In this document: piece after piece, positions 47,101 through 50,791 of the stretch
Numbering within the stretch: the stretch's first letter is position 1
Layout: each line of letters begins with the position of its first letter
From: Alisma plantago-aquatica
Lineage: Eukaryota; Streptophyta; Magnoliopsida; Alismatales; Alismataceae
Reading direction: 5' to 3'
Assembly: GCA_963693085.1 (NCBI GenBank)
Contig: OY856412.1
Span: forward strand, 965,895,281 to 965,959,280
DNA: 64,000 nucleotides
Notes under the pieces: model-generated
Seen by the model: the letters and a program-made list of their open reading frames with translations, nothing else
The model's database searches: none
What the model was told of the DNA's origin: nothing
Made by a program: the position numbers and the translations under genes

Positions 47101-47546
47101 AACGTTTCCTTTTAAAGGTTGGTACATTCCCCCCACTCCCGGTTTAATTTGCAAGCCTGAGATTTTTGGTCACTGTTTGTGAAATAAAGAATATGCTGAT
47201 ATGATCTCAGCACTGAATGTTTAATTCTCCTATAGCTAGTTCCAATAGGCTGTAAACATTCCGTAGCCGCAGTTTGAGTTTAGATGTCCCTCATTGGGTA
47301 TCTGACTTTTTGGTTAACATTTCACTTTTATATTCTCGCTATGTTTATGTAGTCTTCGTTTTTACAGGAGAATCAATTCCTATCAGGCTGTTTCTGAGTC
47401 CATATGAACTGACACCAACCTATCGCAACATCAATAACAAGTTTAGTGTCAAATACTACTTGAATCTTGTTCTAGTGGATGAAGAGGACCGGAGATATTT
47501 CAAGCAGCAAGAAATCACTGTGTACCGCCTTCTAGAAAATGCCTAA
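5512..47546 (+). CDS. VPS26: Retromer subunit VPS26, 11 coding exons over 42 kb
   Basis: VPS26 is the arrestin-like subunit of the retromer core (with VPS35 and VPS29). Retromer retrieves vacuolar sorting receptors and other cargo from endosomes on the cytosolic membrane face. Coding exons: 5512-5514, 6531-6605, 22843-22917, 23027-23099, 23546-23590, 23734-23845, 23964-24030, 29646-29690, 32187-32242, 32316-32491, 47368-47546. They total 906 nt (301 residues plus TAA), matching the roughly 300 residues of plant VPS26. All introns are GT-AG and phases agree. Landmarks in order are GAFKQPC, GKKVEHNGV, FDRGNFYDFTSL, YERKTYPFEF, EDCLHIEFEY, RRRESTGSGAN, FELMDGAPVRG, NNKFSVKYYLNLVLVDEEDR and RYFKQQEIT. 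No stop or frameshift interrupts it, so it is probably functional. Introns 2, 7 and 10 are filled with transposons. The exon map comes from family similarity and splice consensus, without transcript evidence. Confidence 0.95.
5515..6530 (+). other. VPS26 intron 1
   Basis: A 1,016-bp intron with donor GTAAGT and acceptor TTACAG. I see no recognisable gene or transposon in it; the short ORFs are incidental. Confidence 0.7.
6531..6605 (+). CDS. VPS26: VPS26 coding exon 2
   Basis: Encodes NYIIGAFKQPCKINITFADG and the following KTRKK, which is the conserved amino-terminal beta-strand region. The acceptor is TTACAG and the donor GTACCA. The exon is in phase 0 at both ends. Confidence 0.93.
6606..7311 (+). 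other. VPS26 intron 2, proximal part
   Basis: AT-rich intronic sequence between exon 2 and the LINE insertion, with nothing recognised. Intron 2 runs to 22842 (16.2 kb). Confidence 0.6.
7325..9391 (+). mobile_element. L1-type LINE, internally deleted, with 13-bp TSD
   Basis: The insertion is bounded by AAGAAACGTTATG (7312-7324) and AAGAAACGTTGTG (9392-9404), a 13-bp target-site duplication with one mismatch. It ends in an A-rich tail (about 9374-9391), as expected for target-primed reverse transcription. It contains an ORF1-like gene and, near 9062-9095, a short CFDGAW motif resembling the start of the RNase H domain that ends plant L1 ORF2. Endonuclease and reverse transcriptase are missing. 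At 2.1 kb it keeps both ends but has lost most of ORF2. Confidence 0.85.
7342..8683 (+). pseudogene. LINE ORF1 (DUF4283 plus zinc knuckle), frameshifted
   Basis: The 5' part (7342 to about 7600) reads MKRGECSRVDYDSSGWLKGG in one frame. The main part (7568-8683) lies in another, so a frameshift near 7560-7620 separates them. The main frame contains a DUF4283-like region (GFIIKLSTESERERILNEAP, then PWMLDDALVIVHPW) and a CX2CX4HX4C zinc knuckle, CSRCKCFGHRFTSC. It ends in a lysine-rich tail (KIRKKKKKLRRVRND). This is the RNA-binding ORF1 protein of plant L1 elements. Confidence 0.85.
9405..9734 (+). other. Intron 2 spacer
   Basis: Sequence between the LINE and the hAT element. Its last part may be LTR remnant of the decayed copia that the hAT element entered, because a purine/pyrimidine-tract-like CCCCCCTCAAG follows the hAT right end. 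I recognise nothing else. Confidence 0.4.
9743..13108 (+). mobile_element. hAT transposon, CGAAATTTCG family, copy 1 (deletion derivative)
   Basis: An 8-bp target-site duplication ATCTCAAC flanks it exactly (9735-9742 and 13109-13116). The left end is CAAGGAAGAAGATACCGACG. The reverse complement of the right end starts CAAGGAATTAAATG and reaches ATACCGACG, giving imperfect inverted repeats. Subterminal ATCGTCGGTATACC-type repeats are present. The right 250 bp is homologous to the ends of the MITEs at 26172-26686 and 52219-53396. It carries a transposase gene lacking its catalytic core. Confidence 0.9.
10832..12735 (+). pseudogene. hAT transposase remnant, BED finger plus C-terminal tail, core deleted
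   Basis: The first segment (10847-11311) encodes a BED-type finger: GKIVCNYCKKTIGGGGITRF followed by TRYITGG. The usual ligand histidine (RHLAGG in relatives) is tyrosine here. It stops at TGA 11309-11311. The frame shifts and continues (about 11420-11690) with GKFFFAHGIPAHVATEPYLQ, the start of the DUF659 region. The RNase-H-like catalytic core is then missing. The sequence jumps to a low-complexity tail (11757-12614, rich in P, Q, Y and S) and the terminal MTWEQYVEQQYPYQ (to 12735). It cannot encode an active transposase. Confidence 0.85.
13117..14870 (-). pseudogene. Degenerate Ty1/copia pol fragment (minus strand)
   Basis: Read on the minus strand, 13250-13325 gives FHERMKHIEVDCHFIKD (end of RNase H). 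About 13995-14045 gives VVDVNDIAITRDN (a damaged YVDD reverse transcriptase motif). 14651-14851 gives FGCKWIYVVEHEPSGLVNRL and KARLV (start of RT). Many frameshifts and stops are present. CCCCCCTCAAGATGGAG at 13116-13132 looks like the polypurine tract (inverted) next to a lost LTR. A solo LTR has been inserted at 14306-14609. Confidence 0.75.
14306..14609. mobile_element. Solo LTR, copy 1 (304 bp)
   Basis: Begins TGATGTAGGAC and ends TTCCACATCA, so it has TG...CA termini and a short inverted repeat TGATGT/ACATCA. A perfect 5-bp target-site duplication CTTGT lies at 14301-14305 and 14610-14614. No internal retrotransposon sequence is attached. A second copy of the same LTR lies at 27222-27972. 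It sits inside the decayed minus-strand copia fragment. Confidence 0.9.
14915..15336 (+). pseudogene. Copia gag-pre-integrase/integrase fragment (plus strand)
   Basis: On the plus strand it shows CVSCQFGKHHT (zinc-binding pre-integrase motif), a VDD motif near 15062 and DGVAERK near 15280 (the integrase QNGVAERK motif). Frameshifts and a stop lie between. Its strand is opposite to the adjacent RT fragment (13117-14870), although integrase should lie next to RT on the same strand. An internal inversion, or abutting fragments of two elements, would explain this. Confidence 0.65.
15345..15910. mobile_element. hAT-type MITE, 8-bp TSD CTTAAACC
   Basis: Exact 8-bp target-site duplication CTTAAACC at 15337-15344 and 15911-15918. 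The left end is AATGTTTGTAAACC and the reverse complement of the right end is CCATAGTTATTAAACC. Subterminal GACCCGG, AACCGCCGGGTC and ACCGGCCGAG motifs occur in both halves, a pattern common in plant hAT MITEs. The interior is AT-rich and non-coding. Confidence 0.85.
15919..17670 (+). other. Intron 2 segment, mostly unrecognised
   Basis: Possible further decayed copia sequence; no motif is convincing. The 65-codon ORF at 16023-16220 has no recognisable domain. Several CAAATCCTTGCTATTTG-like short repeats occur at 17215-17310. Confidence 0.4.
17671..17935. repeat. About 84-bp tandem repeat, 3-4 degenerate units
   Basis: Units contain GGCGCCAAAAGTTTTCACAC, then AAATGTGTCAAACCAGACC, then TTTTAGGTTCC, then GAGACCACACTAGGC. 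Three to four copies follow head to tail, the later ones shortened. Confidence 0.75.
18294..18305 (-). other. Possible copia primer-binding site
   Basis: GCTCTGGTATCA followed by TGTTGATAATC resembles an inverted primer-binding site next to an LTR (compare GCTCTGATACCA at 42311-42322). It differs at two positions. It could be the 5' end of the decayed minus-strand copia beginning at 13117. This is weak evidence. Confidence 0.25.
18810..19110 (+). pseudogene. RTE-type LINE 3' end fragment
   Basis: Encodes the tail of an RTE-like reverse transcriptase: VTSIEDKLCEGRLRLYGHVQ, then ADWRSKDPCS. Typical RTE relatives have RLRWFGHVQ and EWRRRIHVADP. It ends with CCCAACATGGTTGGGATTGA and GGCTTAGATGATGATT, an end shared with the minus-strand copy at 26079-26930. 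Stops interrupt it. Confidence 0.7.
19134..19582. mobile_element. hAT-like MITE with AAAAAGCGG ends
   Basis: The left end is TAGTGTTTTAAAAAGCGGTA. The reverse complement of the right end is CATTGTTTTAAAAATCGGTA, a terminal inverted repeat of about 20 bp. Flanking 8-mers ATGGTGTC and ATGACATC match at 6 of 8 positions, a decayed target-site duplication. Subterminal TATGCGGT and AAGCGGCCGC motifs recur. It is non-coding. Confidence 0.7.
19583..21505 (+). other. Intron 2 segment, unrecognised
   Basis: No identifiable gene or element. Minus-strand open frames at 20931-20749 and 20771-20424 overlap in different frames (about 170 codons in total) and could be a decayed coding fragment, but I recognise no domain. 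Confidence 0.4.
21518..21726 (-). mobile_element. tRNA-derived-like SINE, 12-bp TSD
   Basis: Read on the minus strand it begins GGCCATAGTAGCCCGGGTGG and contains TGGTAGGAGCTCGG (A-box-like) and GGGTTCAAACCTC (pol III B box). It ends in a poly-A tail (the T run at about 21518-21528 on plus). Direct repeats ATAACTAACTCT flank it at 21506-21517 and 21727-21738. At 209 bp it resembles an Au-type plant SINE. Confidence 0.85.
21745..21776 (+). mobile_element. 32-bp 5'-truncated RTE LINE insertion with 18-bp TSD
   Basis: A 32-bp insert GCTTAGATGATGACGACGAC... lies between two copies of ATAACTAACTCTCTTGTG (21727-21744 and 21777-21794). The insert resembles the GGCTTAGATGATGATG 3' end of the RTE copy at 18810-19110. 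It looks like a dead-on-arrival RTE insertion that kept only its 3' end. Confidence 0.7.
21795..22842 (+). other. Intron 2, distal part
   Basis: No gene is recognised. Two similar short blocks (AATAAACTATTGCAGAG near 22015 and AATAAACAATTGCGGAG near 22075) occur close together. The intron ends in the acceptor CTAAAG at 22842. Confidence 0.5.
22843..22917 (+). CDS. VPS26: VPS26 coding exon 3
   Basis: Encodes VSIKKDNGQTVMVPLFQSQE and NIVGE, matching the KKENGQTALVPLFHSQD region of plant VPS26. Phase 0 at both ends. Confidence 0.95.
23027..23099 (+). CDS. VPS26: VPS26 coding exon 4
   Basis: Encodes VSIEPHHGKKVEHNGVKIEL and LGQI and ends one base into the next codon. GKKVEHNGV is a near-invariant VPS26 signature. 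The acceptor is CTGCAG. Confidence 0.96.
23546..23590 (+). CDS. VPS26: VPS26 coding exon 5
   Basis: Encodes LYFDRGNFYDFTSL after the split glutamate codon. The acceptor is TTTCAG and the donor GTGCGT. Confidence 0.96.
23734..23845 (+). CDS. VPS26: VPS26 coding exon 6
   Basis: Encodes VRELDIPGEIYERKTYPFEF, STVEMPYESYNGVNVRL and part of the next arginine codon. This strand-rich region ends the amino-terminal arrestin-like lobe. Confidence 0.96.
23964..24030 (+). CDS. VPS26: VPS26 coding exon 7
   Basis: Encodes YILKVTISRNYVGSIIESQD and FL, and restores phase 0 at the donor GTAAGT. It is followed by the 5.6-kb intron 7. Confidence 0.95.
24128..24425. repeat. Dispersed MITE-like repeat, copy 1
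   Basis: Starts TTAGGCCTCGTTTGGCTCAG. Its interior (TGTTAAACGTTGTATAGGCT, then CTCATAATTGGTGTTATGCT) matches 59825-60095 at about 75-80% by eye. The copy downstream of VPS26 ends TCCAAACGCAACCTTA, which is the inverse of the GGCCTCGTTTGG start. That suggests a Tourist-like MITE with TAA-type target sites. Confidence 0.5.
24463..25130. mobile_element. Candidate hAT-like repeat with GGGGGCCTAGGCGG ends
   Basis: Both ends carry TAGGGGGCCTAGGCGG or AGAGGGGGCCTAGGCGG, and the right end finishes AAGCCTTGATAACAATG. The interior (24655-25040) is a run of degenerate short repeats of the type CCTAATTTGGCCTAA/GACCTAATC. I could not find a matching 8-bp duplication, so the borders are approximate. Confidence 0.45.
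25137..25730. repeat. Tandem duplication, two units of about 280-325 bp
   Basis: Unit 1 (25137-25420) and unit 2 (25462-25730) share TTTATAATATTTGTGCAAC-like starts, TCTAATAATCAGTGTGAAT and CTTTTCACTAG, and G-rich ends. They differ by many substitutions, so the duplication is old. It lies in VPS26 intron 7. Confidence 0.65.
26079..26930 (-). pseudogene. RTE-type LINE 3' fragment, interrupted by a hAT MITE
   Basis: On the minus strand 26930-26695 reads RRRGTPKLTSEELINSERF and NFNLDENMAHNKAEQ. It continues after the MITE (26163-26079) as KRRIHVPNPNMVG and CCCAACATGGTTGGGATTGA. This is the carboxy terminus and 3' end of an RTE LINE. Stops and a shift are present. Confidence 0.75.
26172..26686. 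mobile_element. hAT MITE, CGAAATTTCG family, copy 2
   Basis: Exact 8-bp duplication GTTGTGGG at 26164-26171 and 26687-26694. One end reads CGAGGAAGAAAATGTCCGAT, the inverse of the right end of copy 3 (52219-53396). The other end is TTTTAAACTATG. Both subterminal parts have GAAATTTCGA motifs. The 515-bp non-coding element sits inside an RTE LINE fragment. Confidence 0.88.
27222..27972. mobile_element. Solo LTR, copy 2, interrupted by a MITE
   Basis: Same LTR as 14306-14609: it begins TGATGTAGGACGT and ends TTCCACACCA. A perfect 5-bp duplication CAAAG lies at 27217-27221 and 27973-27977. A MITE (about 27405-27879) splits it. About 40 bp present in copy 1 beside that point is missing here. Confidence 0.88.
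27405..27879. mobile_element. hAT-like MITE nested in solo LTR
   Basis: The left end contains CCTGTAAATGGAT and the right end ATCCATTTACAGG. Flanking 8-mers TTGTAGGT and TTGTAGGC match at 7 of 8. The interior repeats GGATATCGGATA and ATTCGGATA in both orientations, a pattern seen in common plant hAT MITEs. The exact left border is uncertain by 3 bp. Confidence 0.75.
27978..29645 (+). other. Intron 7, distal part
   Basis: No gene or element is recognised apart from a short (AC)n microsatellite at about 29262-29284. The intron ends in CTCAG at 29645. Confidence 0.55.
29646..29690 (+). CDS. VPS26: VPS26 coding exon 8
   Basis: Encodes VRNYNPVPTINNSIK, matching VRNYAPLPDINNSIK of plant VPS26. 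Phase 0 at both ends; donor GTCTGT. Confidence 0.95.
29691..32186 (+). other. VPS26 intron 8
   Basis: A 2.5-kb intron. A segment at 30070-30240 (GACCCTTGCCACAATGGTCT ... TCAACCTCCGGGTATGGG) looks like a decayed short interspersed repeat, but no duplication was found. Nothing else is recognised. Confidence 0.5.
32187..32242 (+). CDS. VPS26: VPS26 coding exon 9
   Basis: Encodes MEVGIEDCLHIEFEYSKS plus two bases of a lysine codon. EDCLHIEFEY is strongly conserved in VPS26. The donor is GTAAGT, and the next intron is only 73 bp. Confidence 0.96.
32316..32491 (+). CDS. VPS26: VPS26 coding exon 10
   Basis: Encodes YHLKDVIIGKIYFLLVRIKI, then RRRESTGSGAN, then ETLAKFELMDGAPVR and one base of a glycine codon. 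The donor is GTAAAG. Intron 10 (14.9 kb) follows. Confidence 0.96.
32492..33984 (+). other. VPS26 intron 10, proximal part
   Basis: Mostly unrecognised. At 33495-33650 a run of AGGCG/GCCTC words (CGAGGCGAGGCGGTCTTCGG, CGAGGCGCTGAGGCG) looks like one end of a hAT-like MITE, but the partner end was not found. From 33690 the sequence becomes TATG/TGTA microsatellite-like. Confidence 0.4.
33985..34042. repeat. (TG)n-(TA)n-(GA)n microsatellite
   Basis: A compound microsatellite that passes directly into the left end of family-1 copy B. Confidence 0.93.
34043..34452. mobile_element. Foldback MITE, family 1, copy B
   Basis: The left end is GTCAGGCTAGAATACACTTG and the reverse complement of the right end is GTCAAGCTAGAATACACTCA. 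The interior matches copy A (73-464), with inverted AATCCAAACTGTTGATATTC and GATCAATGGTTTAGATTTTC. The inverted symmetry extends into the flanks: GA repeats then TA on the left, CT repeats then TA on the right. Confidence 0.82.
34453..34518. repeat. (CT)n-(TA)n microsatellite
   Basis: CT and TA tracts separating the family-1 and family-2 elements. Confidence 0.92.
34519..34909. mobile_element. TIR MITE, family 2, copy B
   Basis: The left end is AAGAATTGTGTACTTGAGTA. The right end, inverted, reads GAGGTGTGTACCTACCGGTA then CATGTAACATG. It matches the family-2 copy at 3965-4540. Microsatellites lie on both sides and there is no coding capacity. Confidence 0.72.
34910..35144. repeat. Compound GA/GT/TA microsatellite
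   Basis: Alternating GAGAGA, GTGTGT and TATATA stretches ending in a (TA)n tract at about 35110-35144. Confidence 0.9.
35145..35450. mobile_element. Foldback MITE, family 3, short form
   Basis: The left arm has GCCCGCCCGGTAACTAAC, GTTACCCGTGGATC, TATTTTGTAATAGGAATG and AATACAAAGACTCGTTTTGTA. The right arm inverted has CTACCCGTGTGGGTAACTAA, TCTGTTTTGTAATAAGAAG and AATAGAAAGACTCATTTTGTA. It is an almost complete hairpin of about 300 bp. It shares termini with the 3.36-kb element 550-3908 and is again flanked by TA tracts. Confidence 0.82.
35451..36100. other. Left (3') non-coding part of hAT element
   Basis: AT-rich sequence. 35510-35590 (TAAACACATTATACAACATA ... ACACCCAAATAG) resembles 45430-45500 in the hAT MITE at 45314-46247. 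This may be the terminal region of the hAT transposase element. Its terminal inverted repeat is not visible. Confidence 0.4.
37957..38099 (-). repeat. Copia 3' LTR
   Basis: A 143-bp LTR. In element orientation it begins TGTTAATATGTG and ends TTTTCTCA. Confidence 0.95.
38107..41595 (-). CDS. Copia Pol polyprotein (PR-INT-RT-RNaseH), intact
   Basis: An uninterrupted 1,162-codon frame. Domains in order: aspartic protease LDSGATDHI (residues 101-109); gag-pre-integrase HSRLGHAS and CESCQLGKH (about 225-258); integrase core HSDIWGP, LRSDNAREY and QQNGVAERK (280-383, giving D, D, E); reverse transcriptase from GCRWVYTV (about 698) through YVDDIVITGD (about 845); RNase H with SSAESEYRAM and CDNQAAIH (about 1040-1085). 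It copies and integrates the element. The enzyme motifs look intact. The amino-terminal roughly 95 residues have no gag CCHC knuckle, and the annotated Met is only the first available start. Confidence 0.95.
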   Translation of the reverse strand: MWVHYLVNMVDKEFVVHQSCATIRNESYGIPAKSTNMKTVDDTREAAIYQMSLSKEEYAHLMRLRASKQAMTSVFNAQSLDLSACISHGSKASTSKSDWVLDSGATDHIAGVREMFTTYTHKPNLPGVTLADGFVASVKGIGTISPTPHLSLPSTLFIPQFPFNLLSISKLTRSLQASVTFLPDTCLIQDLKTGKTIGEGYELAGLYYLQQPSTACVVASPLVVHSRLGHASIEKLKFMVPSLSNLESLQCESCQLGKHTRSVFRSRESQRTKSVLELVHSDIWGPSRVTSKLGFRYFVIFVDDYSRATWLYLMKERSELLSIFKSFTAEVETQFQKKICGLRSDNAREYFSREFIHFTSTHGIIHQSSCPHTPQQNGVAERKIRHFVETARTLLLHMHVPREFWGDVVLTATYLINRMPSSVLQNRIPVQILHPMKPLYNVPPRVFGCACFVHCLGPGLDKLGPKSVKCVFLGYSRVQKGYKCYSPTLHRFFVSADVTFFEDTSYFDGSSSVTPVVMEELLPPPIIVESPIFESPSDDGPRDASPPSPARPPVTQVYTRRTSTCGQSSFGTNAGGTSGPTNSASPDASLSESQVETIPPSFEQNLPIALSKGVRSCTLKNIQHPISNFVSYSHISPSYHAFISSMSSVSIPPSVSVALDHPGWRHAMDEEMSALNQNNTWSLVSRPHGKSVIGCRWVYTVKVGADGCVDRLKARLVAKGYTQIYGEDYLETFSPVAKMTSIRIFLSLAAIHSWPLHQLDIKNAFLHGDLDEEIYMEQPPGFVAQGESDLVCRLHKSLYGLKQSPRAWFGRFSSALSEFGLQRCTTDHSVFYRRHSSGSIFLVVYVDDIVITGDDRHGIAQLKTFLKGQFQTKDLGSLKYFLGIEVAKSKSGIVISQRKYVLDLLTEAGMLGTKPIDTPMDPKVKLSMEQGELLDDPWRFRRLVGKLIYLTVTRPDIAFATSVVSQFMENPCTGHMESVMRILRFLKKSPGKGLLYENHGHLQVQGFSDVDWAGSSIDRRSISGYCVFVGGNLVSWKSKKQTVVARSSAESEYRAMALATCELLWIRHLLEELGFIQKTPIDLKCDNQAAIHIAQNPVFHERTKHIEVDCHFIREKIQQNSIQLSQVRSEDQLADLFTKSLNGCRVQYLCNKLGTYDMYAPA
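41596..42310 (-). other. Copia leader region lacking gag
   Basis: About 715 bp between the primer-binding site and the pol frame, with no long ORF on the minus strand. It contains tandem AAATCAGACTTGTTCTTCAA repeats (41680-41730) and GCTACAGTA palindromic words. A normal copia gag needs roughly 0.9 kb, so gag appears deleted or replaced. Confidence 0.6.
42323..42463 (-). repeat. Copia 5' LTR
   Basis: A 141-bp LTR, identical to the other except for one CA unit. The primer-binding site adjoins at 42311-42322. Confidence 0.95.
43570..44760. repeat. Degenerate repeats (TAGCCCxxTGTGG ... GGATCT)
   Basis: Blocks near 43670, 44428 and 44598 share TAGCC, GTGAGGGG, CATTAGAGTAGGTGGA, GGTGAGGGATTATGGGAAGG, TGGCATTGGTCTGTAG and ATACCAAGGATCT. 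The three copies diverge and are interrupted by the duplication at 44085-44354. They are G-rich and non-coding. Confidence 0.65.
44085..44354. repeat. Recent tandem duplication of about 135 bp
   Basis: Unit 1 44085-44220 and unit 2 44221-44354 are nearly identical. They begin AGTAATTCAAAGTACATTTC and end AATCTACTTATA, differing by a few bases and the length of a T run. Confidence 0.95.
44761..45305 (+). other. Intron 10 segment, unrecognised
   Basis: No gene or element recognised. Confidence 0.5.
45314..46247. mobile_element. hAT MITE, 8-bp TSD GTAAATGA
   Basis: Exact 8-bp duplication GTAAATGA at 45306-45313 and 46248-46255. The left end is CAAGGTTTCAAAAAGCG and the inverted right end is CAGTGTTTTAAAAAGCG. 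Subterminal AAAGCGGG and AAGCGGCC words lie near the right end. The AT-rich interior resembles the 3' flank of the hAT transposase element (35510-35590). A SINE is nested at 45884-46044. Confidence 0.9.
45884..46044 (-). mobile_element. tRNA-derived-like SINE nested in hAT MITE
   Basis: On the minus strand it contains GGACCCGGGTTCGAAACC (B box) and ends in a short poly-A tail (T run at 45884-45888 on plus). A 14-bp duplication TATTATAGTCAATA lies at 45870-45883 and 46045-46058. It is about 160 bp. The 5' part (CCGGTCAGTGTAACGCAGAT) would carry the A box. Confidence 0.8.
46256..47367 (+). other. Intron 10, distal part
   Basis: AT-rich with no gene recognised. It ends in the acceptor TTTTTACAG at 47367. 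Confidence 0.6.
47368..47546 (+). CDS. VPS26: VPS26 coding exon 11 and stop
   Basis: Encodes ESIPIRLFLSPYELTPTYRN, then NNKFSVKYYLNLVLVDEEDR, then RYFKQQEITVYRLLENA, then TAA (47544-47546). This is the conserved carboxy-terminal lobe. The NNKFSVKYYLNL segment lies in the region that contacts VPS35 in known structures. Confidence 0.97.
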
Positions 47547-48060
47547 AAATGTGAAGCTGTTGCGTATACAAAGCATCTTGGGTGCCTCCTCCACGCTAGG
47601 GCCTATACCTTTCTTAAGAATCTCAACTGTTTTCTACCGATGTACAAGTGCAAGGATTCCATTGTTCTCTTTGAAGTGGATGTACCAACTCTTATTCTTC
47701 TTGTACCGACATCTTTTGTGGTTAAGACAGGTCTGCCTTTTTTCATTCTGTTGTCATCCTGGGGCTCTTCTTTGACGTTATACAAGGTTGTGTGGTAAAG
47801 AAAAAAAATGTTTTTGCAATTGAACGATCTGATGGTAAATTGGTTTGTCTTCTACTTTTGTAGAAATGGTAGTTTTTTTTTTGGAATAAGGTTTAGTCTT
47901 GTCAGTTTTTTCCCTTACAAAATGAAAATTATGAGAATGAATAACTTCAGCAATTGCCTGCTGCCTGTTGGTTCTGCTTACATAATTAGAACCCAAAATG
48001 TTCAAAATTGTTGCTTAATGTTGATATATTTGTTAAAACGGTCTTTCGGTTCTTAGACAT
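47547..48060 (+). other. Presumed VPS26 3' untranslated region
   Basis: Sequence after the stop that shows no new reading frame of note. The polyadenylation site could not be placed, since near-canonical AATAA words are frequent here. Confidence 0.4.
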
Positions 48061-50360
48061 GTATGTCAGGCCCAATAATTATTTTTATAGCTGCTAACAC
48101 AGGTGGTCAAAGTTGAACATACTTTGCTTCGTTATTTACCGCATTTTATCTACATGGATGTTAGCAGAAATGTGCTGACACATTAATACAAAATCTTCAA
48201 TTTAGGTAGGGGGCCGTTGGATGGCGTATTTGAATGTGGAATTATATTGATATTGTACTCTAAATACTGACCTTTCTAAAGTTATAATTGGGTATTTAAC
48301 AGAATTCATTCCTAATCATCGGGATTTAAGCAAAATGATAATTTGCTGTGTTAAAAGTAGATGTTCCAAGTCACACGGATGATGGCGTTATTTGGTATAC
48401 CAAAGTGCTGGCCTCTCCTGTCACCTGCATCGCCCCACTGCCCAATCCGTTTTGCATTTGTGTTTTTAGCATTACTAGTAAAAACAAACGTGCTAAGCAT
48501 GTATTATACAAAAATTAACCTAATTTGTATAATACCCACAAAAAGATCTTAAAAAATATTTAAGAATATACAAAATGCAATTGAAAATATCTATCTCTGC
48601 GTTTGTAATAGCTGTAGTAAGAATACAACCGTGTAAGAACCACACAAATATATATCTAGAATAGAAAAATAAAAAAGACAAAAACAAACAGATCATTTCT
48701 TATAATATCCAAAAAAGATCTTAAAAAATATTAAAGAAATATACAAATATGCAATCGAGATCTATCACTGCTTTTGTAATAGTTCTACTAATGAAACAAC
48801 AATCAAATAACCACAGAAATAGAGATTCAGAATAAAAAAATCACACAAACGTCTAATTAGACTAACATGTAAATAATCTCATAAATAGCTAATTGAGTGA
48901 AAAATTAGCAACAAACACGTCTAATCAAAACATGTAGACGTACAATTAAACTTCTATGTTAAAATTAATTTTTCGTCTGACTCATAATTATAAATATATT
49001 GTCACATATATACAACCCAATATGACAGAGAAAATCAATTTGTTTAACCTAGAGAACTCCCTCCAATATAAAGTAAAGATACAAACATAATGGATTAATT
49101 ACCACACTGACAGATCGTTGCTAGAAAGAAACTGACTAAAAAGCACGCGGGTCAACTATTGCAAGACATAATAGACCGATGAGCAAAAAAGTCACACGTG
49201 ACAATTCTGTACGTGGAGGTTCTATAACACATTTCTCTATTACTTGATGTGGCGACATAGCCAGAAAAGGCTGACAGAGATAAAGATGACAATAGAATAC
49301 TAAATAACCAGCGGAGCAAAACCAATCAAGTAGGCAGCTACGGAAAAACTGTGTTAAAAACTAATCGAGTAGGCAAATAACCAGCTGAGCAGGCAGCACG
49401 AAAAGCTGGCACACAGAGAGTTTACATTTGCTCTTTTTTATAGTGGGGTTAGTAGACTCCCATCACGCAGCCCCTCCCCCAACTCCCGTCACGTGGCGTC
49501 ATCTCCCTCTTTCACACATCCCTTTCCCAAAACCTCCTCTATCTCTCCTTCCGTCTTTACCTTGAAGAAAATTGAAACGAGGAAGACAGCAAAACACCAC
49601 TGCTTCGCTATCCGATTGGCCAATTAGAATCTCCTGCCGCCAGCTGACAAAATGAGACCGAGGATTCTCTCAAATTCGGAGGTTAGAGCCCGCTTTCAAA
49701 ATTGACCGGTATTATGCAGGGGTTGACGCCTGCTGCTGAGTCCAGTGTGCCGGTCTGCGTTGGCTAGGCCGAAAGATCATGGAATGATGGAAGACATGGC
49801 TAGACCGTCTGGCACATACTGGGGAGGCATAGAATTTGGCCGCATGAAAAGCTCATGTGCTGCATTTTAGAAATTTTCACAAGAAGCCGAACAATGTTTT
49901 TATAATTAAGGGGATTATAAATTATTGCAATTAGAACCGAGCAACTTGCAAAAGCATCTGCGTTTCTAAGTGCAGCATCTGAACGACCTTTTTTTTCATT
50001 TTTCATACGCCAAGGCATACATTGGGGGGAGGTTTGGCGGCGATCGCCCATATCTGGTGTGGTTGGCGGCAATCACCAATATCTGGAGGTTGCCGGCGTT
50101 CATGTTGCAATCCTATTCTTTGTGCGACAGGCTCCCAAGTAATTTTGCAAGGCCGTTTTATCGGTGTTTAGACGAACCCTAATATAGGAGGATCTCCATA
50201 CATGGGTTACATAGGATAGACTTTGACTATATGTCCAGACCAATTACTGAACGGTAGGTCATGCAAGGGCACGTAGGTAACCTATGCGTCAATACTTTAG
50301 GATGATTAAGATACTGCGTGTTTGGACACACTTGCTGTGCACGTCTGAGGTCATACCAGT
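48061..50360. other. Intergenic, with a tandem repeat at 48530-48850
   Basis: Two diverged direct copies of about 170 bp (48530-48690 and 48705-48850) share AAAGATCTTAAAAAATATT and TTTGTAATAG. 49440-49780 is more GC-rich, but no gene is recognised. Confidence 0.5.
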
Positions 50361-50363
50361 TTA

Positions 50364-50408
<45 letters not shown>
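50364..50408. repeat. (GT)n(GA)n microsatellite
   Basis: A compound dinucleotide tract. Confidence 0.95.
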
Positions 50409-50413
<5 letters not shown>

Positions 50414-50791
50414 AGTTATAGAAAGAGCTGCCATGATTTAATAATTTTAGAGTCGAAGAGACAAACAGTTTAGTGAGAAAACGCTTTAAGACAGACACAA
50501 ATGAGACCATAAGAGTCTCAAGGAAAAATGCAGAAGTGAGTTCAAATGAAAGCATGGATTTTCATGTTTTAAATATGCACGGTTAGAATCCTTCAGAAAA
50601 AAATAGAATGTATTCATAGTGGTGTTTGAAACATCGATGTTGTTGTATATATGGATGACTAGTTTGTACAATAGGAAGTGGTTTCTGATTTGCTCTATGG
50701 TTTGCCACCTAGGATGCGAGGTGAAGATTTGTAAATCTAGAAGGCGCGTTTGGACGACTTGGGTAGATGACACTCCTTGTTTTGATTTTGG

